Below the pieces are notes generated by a model. It made no database searches and was not told the origin of the DNA. It saw nothing but the letters and a program-made list of their open reading frames with translations. Positions 1 to 9,300 of a DNA stretch of 64,000 nt are shown here, one piece after another. The DNA is taken from positions 186,001 to 250,000 of the forward strand of contig NZ_LBJG01000005.1 in assembly GCF_028128765.1 (NCBI RefSeq), in the 5' to 3' direction. A program made the position numbers and the translations under genes. The stretch comes from Bradyrhizobium sp. CCBAU 51627 (GTDB lineage: Bacteria; Pseudomonadota; Alphaproteobacteria; Rhizobiales; Xanthobacteraceae). Position 1 is the first letter of the stretch; every line of letters begins with the position of its first letter.

Positions 1-70
1 TTGCGCTATCAGCGCTTCCGGCCACAGTTGGACAATTCAGTAAGATATTGAATTTGTTCGACTATTCCGT

Positions 71-144
71 TGGGGAATGGTGTAACGGTAGCACAACAGA
101 CTCTGACTCTGTTTGTCTTGGTTCGAATCCAGGTTCCCCAGCCA
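71..144 (+). tRNA. tRNA-Gln (anticodon CTG)
   Basis: A 74-nt cloverleaf is directly readable. The acceptor arm pairs TGGGGAA with TTCCCCA, followed by a discriminator G and an encoded CCA. The D-arm contains AACGGTAGC and the T-loop has GTTCGAATCC. The anticodon stem ACAGA/TCTGT encloses loop CTCTGAC, giving anticodon CTG, which reads glutamine codon CAG. No integrase or element boundary is seen beside it. Confidence 0.97.
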
Positions 145-311
145 GTTCCAGGCGCTCTCCAGACTACCAGGCATTTCCCGGGCATGATTGCCGCCGTAGG
201 CACTCCGGCGGTTTGACTGGCCGGTCCTCGCGACGGTTTGCCTCATCCATCACGCGTCGGATCGGCATGCCTCAGGTCGTCCTTGGGTCGTTCAGCCCCA
301 GGAGATCCAAA

Positions 312-674
312 ATGCCCTACGTCGATGGTTTCGTGCTCGCCGTGCCGAAAGACAAGATCGAGGCCTACAAGGCCCTGGCGCGAACGGCGTGTGCGGTGTG
401 GATGGAGCATGGCGCGCTCGATTATGTCGAGTGCATCGGCGATGACGTCCCCTATGGCCAGCTCACATCCTTCCCGCGCGCGGTGATGGCCGCGGAAGAC
501 GAGGTCATAGTGTTTTCCTGGATCGTCTACCGCGACCGGGCGAGCCGCGATGCCGTCAACTCTAAGGTGATGGCCGATGCCAGGCTCAAGGGCTCCGACA
601 TGCCGTTCGACGGCAAGCGCATGATCTATGGCGGCTTCACCACTCTGCTGCGGGCAGATGAGATGGCCCGCTGA
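312..674 (+). CDS. DUF1428 family protein
   Basis: A 120-residue protein beginning MPYVDGFVLAVPKDK, typical of the DUF1428 family of small proteins with a dimeric alpha/beta barrel-like fold. The family's function is unknown. The open frame continues upstream through the tRNA, but an AGGAG ribosome-binding site ends about 8 bases before the ATG at 312, so that start is chosen. Characteristic features are an early VDGF strand, a central tract with DDVPYG, and a C-terminal GKRMIYGGF segment, which is strongly conserved in the family. No signal peptide or membrane segment is present, so it is presumably cytosolic. It precedes the glutathione S-transferase gene by 86 bases, and nothing links the two functionally. 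Confidence 0.85.
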   Translation: MPYVDGFVLAVPKDKIEAYKALARTACAVWMEHGALDYVECIGDDVPYGQLTSFPRAVMAAEDEVIVFSWIVYRDRASRDAVNSKVMADARLKGSDMPFDGKRMIYGGFTTLLRADEMAR

Positions 675-760
675 GCACGCTTTGGACGGTGACAGTCCGT
701 CTGCGTGACCGGCTCGCCTCTGCGAGCTGGTACATCCAGTTCAGTCGAGGAACGCAAATT

Positions 761-1402
761 ATGCTCACTGTCTATGGCGAAGGTCGTGGCTTCCGTGTTG
801 TTTGGCTGCTCGAGGAGCTGGGATTGGCTTATCGGCTGCGACAGGTCGATCTGCTCACAGTGGAAAATGACCGCGACTTCCTCGCGATCAACTCCGCCGG
901 ATTCATTCCCGCGCTGCAGGATGGCGACACGATCATGGTCGAGTCGATCGCCATTCTCGAGTACCTGCTCGCGCGCTACGGCTCAGGTTCGCTTAGCGTC
1001 GCCCCGGAGGATCCCGCTTTCGCAGCCTATCTGCAATTCCTCCACTTGGGCGAGGCCGGGCTTGCCGGGCCGATGAACGCCGTCCTGGTGGGCCGCCAAC
1101 TCGCGCCCGAAGCCGAGCGAGGGGCCCGCGTGACCCGCTGGGCGGCCGAGACCTTCCTGAGCCGGTTGGGTTTGGTCCTTCGCCGCCTTGCGGACAGCCC
1201 CTATCTCGCCGGCGGCCGATTCACCGCTGCCGATATCTCGGTGAGCTATGCCCTGCTGCTCGGCCTGCGAACCGGCAACTACGTTCCCGGGCCGACGGAG
1301 CGGGCGTATCTCGTTCGCACGACGGCACGCCCTGCCTATGCGCGAGCGATGGAGAGTTGCCAGGCCACCAAGGCCTGGGCGGCGAGATCACCGGGATTGT
1401 AG
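761..1402 (+). CDS. Glutathione S-transferase family protein
   Basis: 213 residues, normal length for a cytosolic GST. The N-terminal ~80 residues form the thioredoxin-like domain: LTVYGEGRGFRVVWLLEELG at the start, then FIPALQDGD around the cis-proline and VESIAILEYL in the glutathione gamma-glutamyl contact position. The remainder is the all-helical domain and includes the GRFTAADISV motif. It conjugates or otherwise uses glutathione; the substrate is unknown. The frame extends upstream to 689, but CGAGGA lies about 10 bases before ATG 761 and the family alignment begins there. Confidence 0.88.
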   Translation: MLTVYGEGRGFRVVWLLEELGLAYRLRQVDLLTVENDRDFLAINSAGFIPALQDGDTIMVESIAILEYLLARYGSGSLSVAPEDPAFAAYLQFLHLGEAGLAGPMNAVLVGRQLAPEAERGARVTRWAAETFLSRLGLVLRRLADSPYLAGGRFTAADISVSYALLLGLRTGNYVPGPTERAYLVRTTARPAYARAMESCQATKAWAARSPGL

Positions 1403-2219
1403 CGCTCGCAGAGCTGGAGCGGCCAAGCGCTTGGTCCCCAACCCTCCGCGCCAGAACGGGGCGCGAAGCCACAATCCCTGGTGCTGCCGTCGGGCAAAAC
1501 ACCCAAGAACACCGTCAATCCCACCTCGTGAAAATATTCCACTTTACCGAAATTCTGATTTGTCGTATTTATCTGCGCATCCCAGCCCAGCGAAGGGGCG
1601 GTCGTACGTCGTCACGAACGCGGGCTGGGGAGCGGTGGACGCGGGCGGCGTCGTCGCGGATGCGTGTGGCAGGGCGGGGCAGTGGATTGAGCCGAGCCCT
1701 GTGAGCCACGGCAAGCCGCGTCGGACGAACGGCGCCTTGTCCCGCGAAGCCCATCGGGGCGAAGCGGGATTGTTCGCGTACGGCGAAACCGCGTGGTCCT
1801 GGCCGTCGTTGCTACGGCCAAGCCTTCGCGAAGGCCTCATCATGTCAACCGGCGTGGTGCGGTGCATTTCGGAAGGTGACGGAGGCAAAGGGAATTCGTC
1901 TCCGGGGAGAGCGCGCATAAGCCGTCAACCATCGCGCAGGGAAGGCCGAGTTTCGGTTGCCCTGTGGTTCCCCTGTGCATTGCGCGTGCATCATTCTCGC
2001 ATGGGGGTTTTAACGGGTGCCAGCCGGCGCCCGGTCTTCCCTGCGCCCTTCATTGGAGAGGGTGTCAAGAGACGCGCAAAGCTCGGGCAAAACATGCTGC
2101 GAGATCGCGACGCTGCGTCCGACCTTCAAGCATTGTTTCAAATCTCACGAGCGCCCCCATGAGCCCGCGTGTCTTCTGAAATCAGATCTCTCGCACCGTC
2201 GAATGCCGTTTCAGCTGAT
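1403..2219. other. Gene-free stretch with dispersed repeat
   Basis: 817 bases between the GST gene and the converging TetR gene. No ORF here has a good ribosome-binding site or family resemblance. The open frame 1248-2162 starts inside the GST gene and shows low-complexity Arg/Gly/Pro composition. Positions about 1489-2117 are copy 1 of the long dispersed repeat; the rest (2118-2219) holds nothing recognised. Confidence 0.7.
1489..2117 (+). repeat. Long dispersed intergenic repeat, copy 1
   Basis: The same blocks, in the same order and orientation, recur at about 45412-46040. They are CGTCGGGCAAAACACCC, then GTCAATCCCACC with GAAAATATTC and TTTACCGAAATTC, then GGGGAGAGCGCG, CGCAGGGAAGGCCG, GCCGGCGCCCGG followed by TTCCCTGC, and CTCGGGC near the end. 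Between blocks the copies diverge in sequence and length. There are no terminal inverted repeats, target duplications or transposase. Similar intergenic sequences are, to my knowledge, common in Bradyrhizobium genomes, often mis-annotated as hypothetical proteins. Boundaries are approximate. Confidence 0.8.
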
Positions 2220-2906
2220 CTATCGGGGGAACGAATGAGCGACTTCAGCCTGAAGCAGCAACAGCAGGCAGCCCGCAAGACGCGTCTCCATCTCTTTCGA
2301 TCCGAGCGACAGCGGGCCGGGGTCGTTCAGGATCGCATTCACCAGCGTGCCCAGCACGACCTGCAGGCTGAACGCGATCGCGCGGGTCTTGGCGGAGGCA
2401 TGACCCTTGCCCATCGCCGGCAGCAGGAGAGGGGTGGCACGTTCGGTCGTGGTCTTGGCCAGGGCCTTGAACGGCGTCCATTTGTCCGGACGGGTATCGT
2501 CATGCTGGAGGGCCGCGCGCAGCACGCCCTCGTGGTGGCGCATCCAGGCGATGATGCCGCCAACGACGACACGGCAGAGCTTGTCGAGATCCGCGTGGGG
2601 CGATGGACGCGTGATCTCGCCGAGCCGCTGCTCGCCGTCGCGTGTCGCCAGCGCCATCAGCGCGTTGAAGTAGGCCTCCTTGCTTTCGAAGCGGCTGTAG
2701 AAGGCGCCGACGGTGACGCTGACTTCCGCGCAGAGCGCCTCGATCGAAAGCTCGGCAAGGCTGCGCGTGCGCAGCATCTCGGCGCCGGCCCGCAGCAGCG
2801 CCAGCGCCGTCTCACGGCTGCGTTTCTGGCGTGATGGGGCGACGCCCGGCAGGTCGAACCCGCGAGCGCCGGGCTCCTCGGACGATGGTCGCGTTCGGGC
2901 TTGCAT
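2220..2906 (-). CDS. TetR/AcrR family transcriptional regulator
   Basis: 228 residues. The N-terminal helix-turn-helix domain spans about residues 26-75, with ALLRAGAEMLRTRSLAELSIEALCAE reading into VTVGAFYSRFESKEAYFNALM, the typical TetR recognition helix and its extension. The C-terminal part is a helical ligand-binding domain and cannot be assigned a ligand. A long tail rich in charged residues precedes the HTH. The gene is divergent from the arylsulfatase gene at 2995. A 13-bp inverted repeat in the 88-bp intergenic region (2913-2944) begins 7 bases from its ATG, so it very probably represses itself and the sulfatase. Confidence 0.9.
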   Translation of the reverse strand: MQARTRPSSEEPGARGFDLPGVAPSRQKRSRETALALLRAGAEMLRTRSLAELSIEALCAEVSVTVGAFYSRFESKEAYFNALMALATRDGEQRLGEITRPSPHADLDKLCRVVVGGIIAWMRHHEGVLRAALQHDDTRPDKWTPFKALAKTTTERATPLLLPAMGKGHASAKTRAIAFSLQVVLGTLVNAILNDPGPLSLGSKEMETRLAGCLLLLLQAEVAHSFPR

Positions 2907-2912
2907 CCGGCT

Positions 2913-2944
2913 TAAATCATAATCATAATTCTGATTATAATTTA
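2913..2944. promoter_or_regulatory. TetR operator between regulator and sulfatase
   Basis: TAAATCATAATCA, 6-base spacer TAATTC, TGATTATAATTTA: the arms are complementary at 12 of 13 positions. The AT-rich block stands out in a GC-rich background and lies between the two divergent start codons, which is the expected site for a TetR-family repressor. Confidence 0.8.
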
Positions 2945-2994
2945 GGGTACGATGAGCCGCGGGTCAACCGCGACGGCGGGACAGGGAGGATCAC

Positions 2995-5283
2995 ATGAGG
3001 GCAGGTAGCGGCACGCCGTTCCGCGGCACCGTCGGCAAAACGGTTGCGGAGTCAAAACCCTGGTGGCCGGAGGCGGTGAAGCCGCCCGCGGGTGCGCCGA
3101 ACATTCTGATCGTGCTGTTCGACGACGTCGGCTTCTCCGATTTTGGCTGCTACGGGTCTGCGATCAAGACGCCGACCATCGATCGGCTCGCCGCGGAAGG
3201 CTTGCGCTATTCCGGCTTCCACACCACCGCGATGTGTTCGACGACGCGCGCCGCCTTGCTCACCGGGCGCAACCATCATTCGGTCGGCGTCGGGTGCCTC
3301 GCCAATTTCGATTCCGGCTACCCCGGCTATCGCGGCAAGATCGCGCGCGCGGCGGGGACGCTCGCCGAAATGCTGCGGGTGCACGGCTATCGCAATTACA
3401 TGGTCGGCAAATGGCATGTCACGCCGCTGACCGAGAGCGGCGCCACCGGCCCGTTCGACGGCTGGCCGCTCGGGCGCGGCTTCGACCGCTTCTACGGCTT
3501 CCTCGACGCCGAGACCGACCAATATGCGCCCGAGCTCGTGTCTGACAACACGCATATCGATCCTCCGGGTACCTATGCCGGCGGCTATCATCTGACCGAG
3601 GATCTGATCGACCAGGCCATCCGCTTCATCGGCGATCATCATGCCGATCGGCCCGATATTCCCTGGCTGACCTGGGTCGCGCTGGGCGCCTGCCATGCGC
3701 CCCACCAAGCGCCGGCCGACATCATCCGAAGCTACGATGCGGAATTCGCTCACGGCTGGGATGTCGAGCGTGAACGACGGCTGGCGCGTCAGAAGACGAT
3801 GGGGCTGGTGCCGCAGGAGACCCGGATGCCGGCGCGCAACGACGGCGTGAAGGCGTGGGAAGACCATTCGGCCGACGAGCGGCGAGTGTTCACCCGGCTG
3901 CAAGCGGCCTTCGCCGGCATGCTCGACCATTCCGATCGACATCTTGCACGTCTTGTCGCGTTCCTTGAGACGGCTGATATCAGAGACAACACCGTCATCA
4001 TGGTGATGTCCGACAATGGCGCGAGCCAGGAGGGCGGACCGCTCGGCTTCGTCAACGCGATGGGGCCGTTCAACTTCAAGCCGGAGCCGATCGCGGAGAA
4101 GCTCGCTCGCATCGACGACATCGGCGGTCCCGACACCCACAGCAATTTCCCGCACGGCTGGGCCATGGCTTCCAACACGCCGCTGCGCCGCTACAAGCAG
4201 AACACCCATGGCGGCGGCATCCGCGATCCCTTCGTCATCACTTGGCCGAAGCGCATTGCCGCCAAGGGCGAGCTGCGCCACCAATTCGTGCACGCTAGCG
4301 ACCTGACGCCGACGCTGCTGGAATTGATCGGGATCGAGGCTCCCGCGACGATCGCCGGCTGCCCGCAGATGCCGCTCGAAGGCGAGAGCTTCGCGCGCTC
4401 GATCACGGACGCGACCGCGCCCGCAAAGAGCTCGCCGCAATATTTCGAAATGTTCGGCCATCGCGGCCTCTGGCAGGGCGGCTGGAAGGCGGTGGCTTAT
4501 CATCCTCCGGGCACGCCGTTCGAGAACGATAAATGGGAGCTGTTCCATCTCGATCGGGACTTCTCCGAGACCGACGATCTCGCCGCGAAGGAGCCGGAAC
4601 GGCTGGCGCAGATGATCGCGACATGGTGGGACGAAGCCGAGAAGCACAACGTATTGCCGCTCGACGATCGTTTCGGGCCTCGCTTTGCCGAGAACGCCGC
4701 ACGCTTTCACGGTGCGCGCCACCACTTCGTCTTTCATGCCGGCATGGGACACGTGCCGACCGACGTTGCGCCCGACGTGCGCAGCCGCAGCTACACGATC
4801 GAGGCGCATGTCGAGATCGACGAAGCAGGTGCGAGCGGCGTGCTGATTTCGCATGGCGACGCGACGTCGGGCTACAGTCTCTACGTCAGGGACGGTCACC
4901 TCGTGCATGACCTCAACATTGGCGGCAGCCACCACATCGTGCGCTCCGACCGCAAGGTGCCCTCGGACGCACGGCGGCTCGGCGTTCATGTCGAGCGCCT
5001 GATCCGCAAGGAGCCGCCGGCCAAGGGCGCGCGCACCGGCGTCACCGAATACACGCTGCTGATCGACGGCCGGCCGGCCGGCGTGCTCCAGACCCGGCTT
5101 GGCTTCCACACCCTGATCTCGTGGTCTGGCCTCGATATCGGCCGTGATCGCGGCAGCCCTGTGTCGCATTACGAGGCGCCGTTCGAATTCGAGGGCCGGC
5201 TGCTTCGCGTCACCGTCACCATGCACAACGATCAGTCACTCGACGGCGAGGCCGTCGGTAACGCGCAGATGGCGCGGCAGTAA
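2995..5283 (+). CDS. Arylsulfatase (sulfatase family, formylglycine type)
   Basis: 762 residues, hydrolysing sulfate esters; substrate unknown. The sulfatase domain runs from about residue 37 to 540. It has the metal-binding Asp pair in LFDDVGFSDFGCYG, the nucleophile motif CSTTRAALLTGRNHH with Cys81, which is the residue converted to formylglycine, GKWHV, and the second metal site MSDNGASQEGG. The C-terminal ~200 residues look like a beta-sandwich. There is no signal peptide, so it should be cytoplasmic. In the signature CxPxR the usual Pro or Ala is Thr (C-S-T-T-R), which is unusual. The gene is divergent from a TetR regulator with a clear operator between. No maturase or sulfate transporter lies nearby. 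Confidence 0.92.
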   Translation: MRAGSGTPFRGTVGKTVAESKPWWPEAVKPPAGAPNILIVLFDDVGFSDFGCYGSAIKTPTIDRLAAEGLRYSGFHTTAMCSTTRAALLTGRNHHSVGVGCLANFDSGYPGYRGKIARAAGTLAEMLRVHGYRNYMVGKWHVTPLTESGATGPFDGWPLGRGFDRFYGFLDAETDQYAPELVSDNTHIDPPGTYAGGYHLTEDLIDQAIRFIGDHHADRPDIPWLTWVALGACHAPHQAPADIIRSYDAEFAHGWDVERERRLARQKTMGLVPQETRMPARNDGVKAWEDHSADERRVFTRLQAAFAGMLDHSDRHLARLVAFLETADIRDNTVIMVMSDNGASQEGGPLGFVNAMGPFNFKPEPIAEKLARIDDIGGPDTHSNFPHGWAMASNTPLRRYKQNTHGGGIRDPFVITWPKRIAAKGELRHQFVHASDLTPTLLELIGIEAPATIAGCPQMPLEGESFARSITDATAPAKSSPQYFEMFGHRGLWQGGWKAVAYHPPGTPFENDKWELFHLDRDFSETDDLAAKEPERLAQMIATWWDEAEKHNVLPLDDRFGPRFAENAARFHGARHHFVFHAGMGHVPTDVAPDVRSRSYTIEAHVEIDEAGASGVLISHGDATSGYSLYVRDGHLVHDLNIGGSHHIVRSDRKVPSDARRLGVHVERLIRKEPPAKGARTGVTEYTLLIDGRPAGVLQTRLGFHTLISWSGLDIGRDRGSPVSHYEAPFEFEGRLLRVTVTMHNDQSLDGEAVGNAQMARQ

Positions 5284-5302
5284 TCGTGAGGCGCGGGCCT
5301 GT

Positions 5303-5614
5303 CTATGGCTTGGGTGGAGGCGGCTGCAGCGGTGCGACCGCGGGAGGAGCGGAGCCGTCCGTGATGCGTTCGTGCGTCGTGCGAATGCGTTTCACGTCTG
5401 GCATGGGCGACGGCGAGCCGGCAAAGGGCGTCTGCGTAAAGTTGCCGTCCGTCTGCTCGTTGCGGGGCCGCACCCTCGCATCATGGACGGTGGGCTCCGC
5501 GGTCGGTGCAGTCGGTGGCTGCAACTGCGTCTGCGCGCTCGCGGCGGCGCCCATCGTCCCAAACATCGTGACCAGGAGGCCGAGCCGATTAAGACCTGAC
5601 TTCTCGCGCGTCAT
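5303..5614 (-). CDS. Small exported protein of unknown function
   Basis: 103 residues. An N-terminal signal peptide is visible: a basic start MTREKSGLNR, a hydrophobic LGLLVTMFGTMGAAA stretch and a cleavage-type ASA-Q site near residue 28. The mature part is rich in Pro, Thr and charged residues, without Cys, and ends in a proline run (PLQPPPPKP). I do not recognise the family. It is converging with the sulfatase gene, 19 bases away, and precedes nothing on its own strand. The signal peptide favours a real gene, but coding evidence is otherwise limited. Confidence 0.55.
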   Translation of the reverse strand: MTREKSGLNRLGLLVTMFGTMGAAASAQTQLQPPTAPTAEPTVHDARVRPRNEQTDGNFTQTPFAGSPSPMPDVKRIRTTHERITDGSAPPAVAPLQPPPPKP

Positions 5615-5711
5615 GTTTCACTGCCGATATCTGGCCCCCGCCAGCAGCAGAATAGATCAGCTCGCGCGGCTCGGAAAGCCATCCCGCTGCGAGGCATTGG
5701 CACCTGCGGAG

Positions 5712-6275
5712 CTACTTGATCTTGTCGTAGGCCGCCGCGAAATCGCCAAGCGGCATCGGGATCGCGATCGTTTCCTTCGCCATGTTCTGGAACGAGACTT
5801 TCAACTGCCTGCCTGAGCGCAAGGCAGCAAGCAGGTCCGGCGCGATCGGTGTCGAGGCGTAGCAGCCGCGGTTCTCGCAGGTCTGGATCCGGAGATCGAC
5901 CGTCTTGCCCTCGTCGACCTGGAGCTTGGCGCCGACCGGCAAGTTGAGGCCGAGCGGCAGCTGCAGCAGCGCGATCGGCGTGCGGGTGTCGGGCGCGATG
6001 CGGATGTTGATCAGGATGACGGTCTGACCGGTCTTGGTCAGCACCGCGTTCTGCTCCATCGCGCATTCGAGCGGTGCGTCGCGGCTGACGCTGCTGCAGC
6101 GGACGATCCAGCCGGATTGTCCGGGAGCGCCTTCGGCTTGCGGCTGGGTCGGTGCGGGCGCGGGCTGCGCGGCCGGAGGAGCTGCGTTCTTCCTGGCGCC
6201 CTGCTGGGCATAGGCCCCGCCCGTCGACATCAGGGCTACGGCGACAAGAGCGACAAGTCTGGATTGCATGGGCAT
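5712..6275 (-). CDS. Invasion-associated locus B (IalB) family protein
   Basis: 187 residues with a signal peptide (RLVALVAVALMSTGGAYAQQ, cleavage after AYA) followed by a Pro/Ala/Gln linker and the IalB domain from about residue 53. Recognisable family features are GWIVRCSS, CAMEQNAVL, the LPLGLNLPVGAKLQVD block and the CENRGCYAS cysteine pair near residues 130-135. IalB proteins are periplasmic; the founding Bartonella member contributes to erythrocyte invasion, but the family is abundant in non-pathogenic Rhizobiales, where its role is unclear. It lies downstream of the RND pump genes on the same strand, separated by 64 bases, with no evident functional link. Confidence 0.9.
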   Translation of the reverse strand: MPMQSRLVALVAVALMSTGGAYAQQGARKNAAPPAAQPAPAPTQPQAEGAPGQSGWIVRCSSVSRDAPLECAMEQNAVLTKTGQTVILINIRIAPDTRTPIALLQLPLGLNLPVGAKLQVDEGKTVDLRIQTCENRGCYASTPIAPDLLAALRSGRQLKVSFQNMAKETIAIPMPLGDFAAAYDKIK

Positions 6276-6339
6276 TGCGAGACCGCGTTGGCGTGAACCG
6301 AGGATTCCGCTGTAGCGGTGCGGAAGCCGCGGCGCAAGC

Positions 6340-9300
6340 TTACTCGGCGGCTTCCTTGACGGTGCCGCGCGCTTCGTGCGCCTCGTCCGCGGCCGCCTGG
6401 TTCTTGAACAGGTTCGAGAACTTGTCGAGATAGAGATAGACGACCGGGGTCGTGAACAGCGTCAGCGCCTGGCTGACGATCAGGCCGCCAACCATGGCGT
6501 AACCGAGCGGCTGGCGGATCTCGGCGCCGGTGCCATGGCCGAGCATCAGCGGCACGCCGCCGAGCAGGGCCGCCATCGTCGTCATCATGATCGGGCGGAA
6601 GCGGAGCAGCGCGGCCTGGCGGATCGACTCCTCCGGCGTCTTGTGCTCGTCGCGTTCGGCGGCGATGGCGAAGTCGACCATCATGATGCCGTTCTTCTTC
6701 ACGATGCCGATCAGCAGGATAATGCCGATCAGCGCGATCAAGCTGAAATCGAAGCCGGCCGCCATCAGGATCGCGAGCGCACCGACGCCGGCCGAGGGCA
6801 GGGTCGACAGAATCGTGATCGGATGAATGTAGCTCTCGTAGAGGATGCCCAGGATCAGATAGACGACGACCAGTGCCGCGAGGATCAGGAGCGGTACGGT
6901 GCCGAGCGATTGCTGGAACGCCTGCGCGGTGCCCTGGAAGCTCGAATTGAGCGTCGCCGGCGCGCCGAGATCGGCCATCGCCTTCTGCACCGCCTGCGTC
7001 GCCTGGCCGAGCGCGACGCCCTGGGCGAGGTTGAAGCTGATCGTGATCGCCGGGAACTGGCCTTGATGGCTGATCGAGAGCGGGCGAACCGGATCCGTGG
7101 TCCAGGTCGCAAAGGTCGACAGCGGCACCTGGTCGCCGGTCAGCGGCGATTTCAGATAGAGCTTGTTCAGCGAATCCAGGTTGCCTTGCATCTCCGGCAG
7201 GATTTCCAGGATCACCTTATAGGTGTTGAGCTGAGTGAAATACTGCGTCACCTGCCGCTGGCCGAAGGCGTCATAGAGCGTGTCGTCGATCAGCTGCGGC
7301 TGGATGCCATAGCGCGAGGCGGTGTCGCGGTTGATCTTGAGCTGGACAGTGGTGCCCTGGGTCTGCTGGTCGGTCGCGACGTCGCGCAGTTCCGGCAAGG
7401 TCTGCATCTTGGCGAGAATCTTCGGCGCCCACTCGTTGAGCTCAGAGAGATCGGCATCCTGCAGCGTGAACTCGAACTGCGTGCGGGTCGGCCGGCCGCC
7501 GAGCCGGACGTCCTGGGCCGCCTGCATGTAAAGCCGGGCGCCCGGGACCTTCTCGAGCTGGGGACGAAGGCGTCCAATCACCTGCTGCGCCGAAGCGTCG
7601 CGCTGGTTGCGGGGCTTCAACGTAATGAACAGGTTGCCGTTGTTGCCGGCCCTTCCGCTGCCGCCGATCGCCATGGCGACGCTCGCGACGGCAGGATCCG
7701 CCTGTATGATCTTGGCGAGCGCCTCTTGCCGGTCCTTCATGGCCGCGAAAGAGATGTCCTGCGAAGCTTCCGAGGTCGCGGTGATCAGGCCGTTGTCCTG
7801 CTGCGGAAAGAAGCCTTTGGGGATCAAGACGAAGAGGTAGACCGACAGCGCGAGCGTTGCGAAGAAAATGAGGAGCGTCGTGCGCTTCCAGCTCAGGGCG
7901 ATGTCGAGGACATGCTCATAGCCGCGCAGCATCGCGTCAAAGGCGCGTTCGCTCCACTGATAGAAGCGGCCGTGCTGGACCTCGCCATGGGCGCGCAGGA
8001 AGCGCGACGCCATCATCGGGGTGAGCGTCAGCGAGACGATCATTGAGACGAAGATGGTCATCGCCAGCACGACCGCAAACTCGCGGAACAGACGGCCGAT
8101 GATGCCGCCCATCAGCAGCAGCGGGATCAGCACCGCGACCAGCGAGATACTGATCGAGACGATGGTAAAACCGATTTCCTTCGCGCCTCTGAAGGCCGCG
8201 GACATCGGTGCTTCACCTTCCTCGACGTAGCGGGAGATGTTCTCGAGCATGACGATGGCGTCGTCGACCACGAAGCCGACCGCGATCGTCAGCGCCATCA
8301 GGGACAGGTTATCCAGAGTGTAGCCGAACACCCACATCAGCGAGCAGGCACCGAGCAGCGCCAGAGGCACCGTGATCGTCGGAATGACCGTCGCCCAGAA
8401 GCTGCGCAGGAAGATGAAGATGACCATGACCACCAGGAAGATGGTCAGCAGCAGCGTGAACTGGACGTCCTCGACCGCGGCCCGAATGGTCTGGGTTCGG
8501 TCGCTCATCAGCTCGATCTTGATCGCCGGCGGGATCGCCGCCACGAGACGGGGCAGCGTCGCCTTGATCTTGTCCACGGTTTCGATGACGTTCGCGCCGG
8601 GCTGCTTGAACACCACCAGGAAGACGCCGCGTTTGCCATTCGCCCACGCCGCCTGTTTGGCGTCCTCGGGACCGGTGACAGCCTGGCCGACGTCGCGGAT
8701 GCGCAGCGGACCACCGTTGCGATAGGCGATGATGACGTCGTTCCAGTCCTTCGACTGCGTGAGCTGGTCGTTGGCGTAGATCGTATAGGCGCGCTTCGCG
8801 CCGTCGATGTTGCCCTTGGGGCTATCGACCGTCGTGATCCCGATCTGGCTCCGCACATCCTCCAGAGACAGGCCCTTGGCGACCAGTTTGGCGGGGTCGA
8901 TCTGGACCCGGATGGCCGGCTTCTGCTGACCACCGATAATGACCTGTGCGACACCAGAGATCTGGCTGATCTGCTGGGCAAGCTGCGCGTCGACCGCGTC
9001 GCTGACGCTGGTCAGCGGCAGCGTGTCTGAGGTGGCGGACAGAAGCAGGATCGGAGAATCAGCCGGATTGACCTTGCGATAGGTCGGCGGCGAGGGCAGG
9101 TTCTTGGGCAACTGGCCGCTGGCGGCGTTGATCGCGCCCTGTACGTCGTTGGCCGCGCCGTCGATGCTGCGATTGAGATCGAACTGGATGGTGACCGACG
9201 CGGTGCCCAGATAGCTCGTCGAGGTCATCTGGGCGATGCCGGGGATCTGCGCAAATTGCCGCTCCAGCGGCTGCGCCACCGATGAGGCCATGGTCTCGGG

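Noticed and set aside
48-311. Open frame extending the DUF1428 gene upstream through the tRNA
   Set aside because: It overlaps a perfect tRNA-Gln gene; the ribosome-binding site and family start support ATG 312.
1248-2162. 304-residue plus-strand ORF across the GST end and repeat region
   Set aside because: It begins inside the GST gene, has Arg/Pro-rich low-complexity translation, no ribosome-binding site, and lies mostly in a dispersed repeat.
71-2219. Genomic island inserted at tRNA-Gln
   Set aside because: No integrase, no direct repeat of the tRNA 3' end and no mobile genes nearby; the downstream genes look ordinary.
3052-5226. 724-residue minus-strand ORF
   Set aside because: Exact antisense shadow of the arylsulfatase; long reverse frames are expected at this GC content.
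6376-8046. 556-residue plus-strand ORF
   Set aside because: Antisense to the RND permease; translation is rich in Arg, Asp and Gln without any domain.
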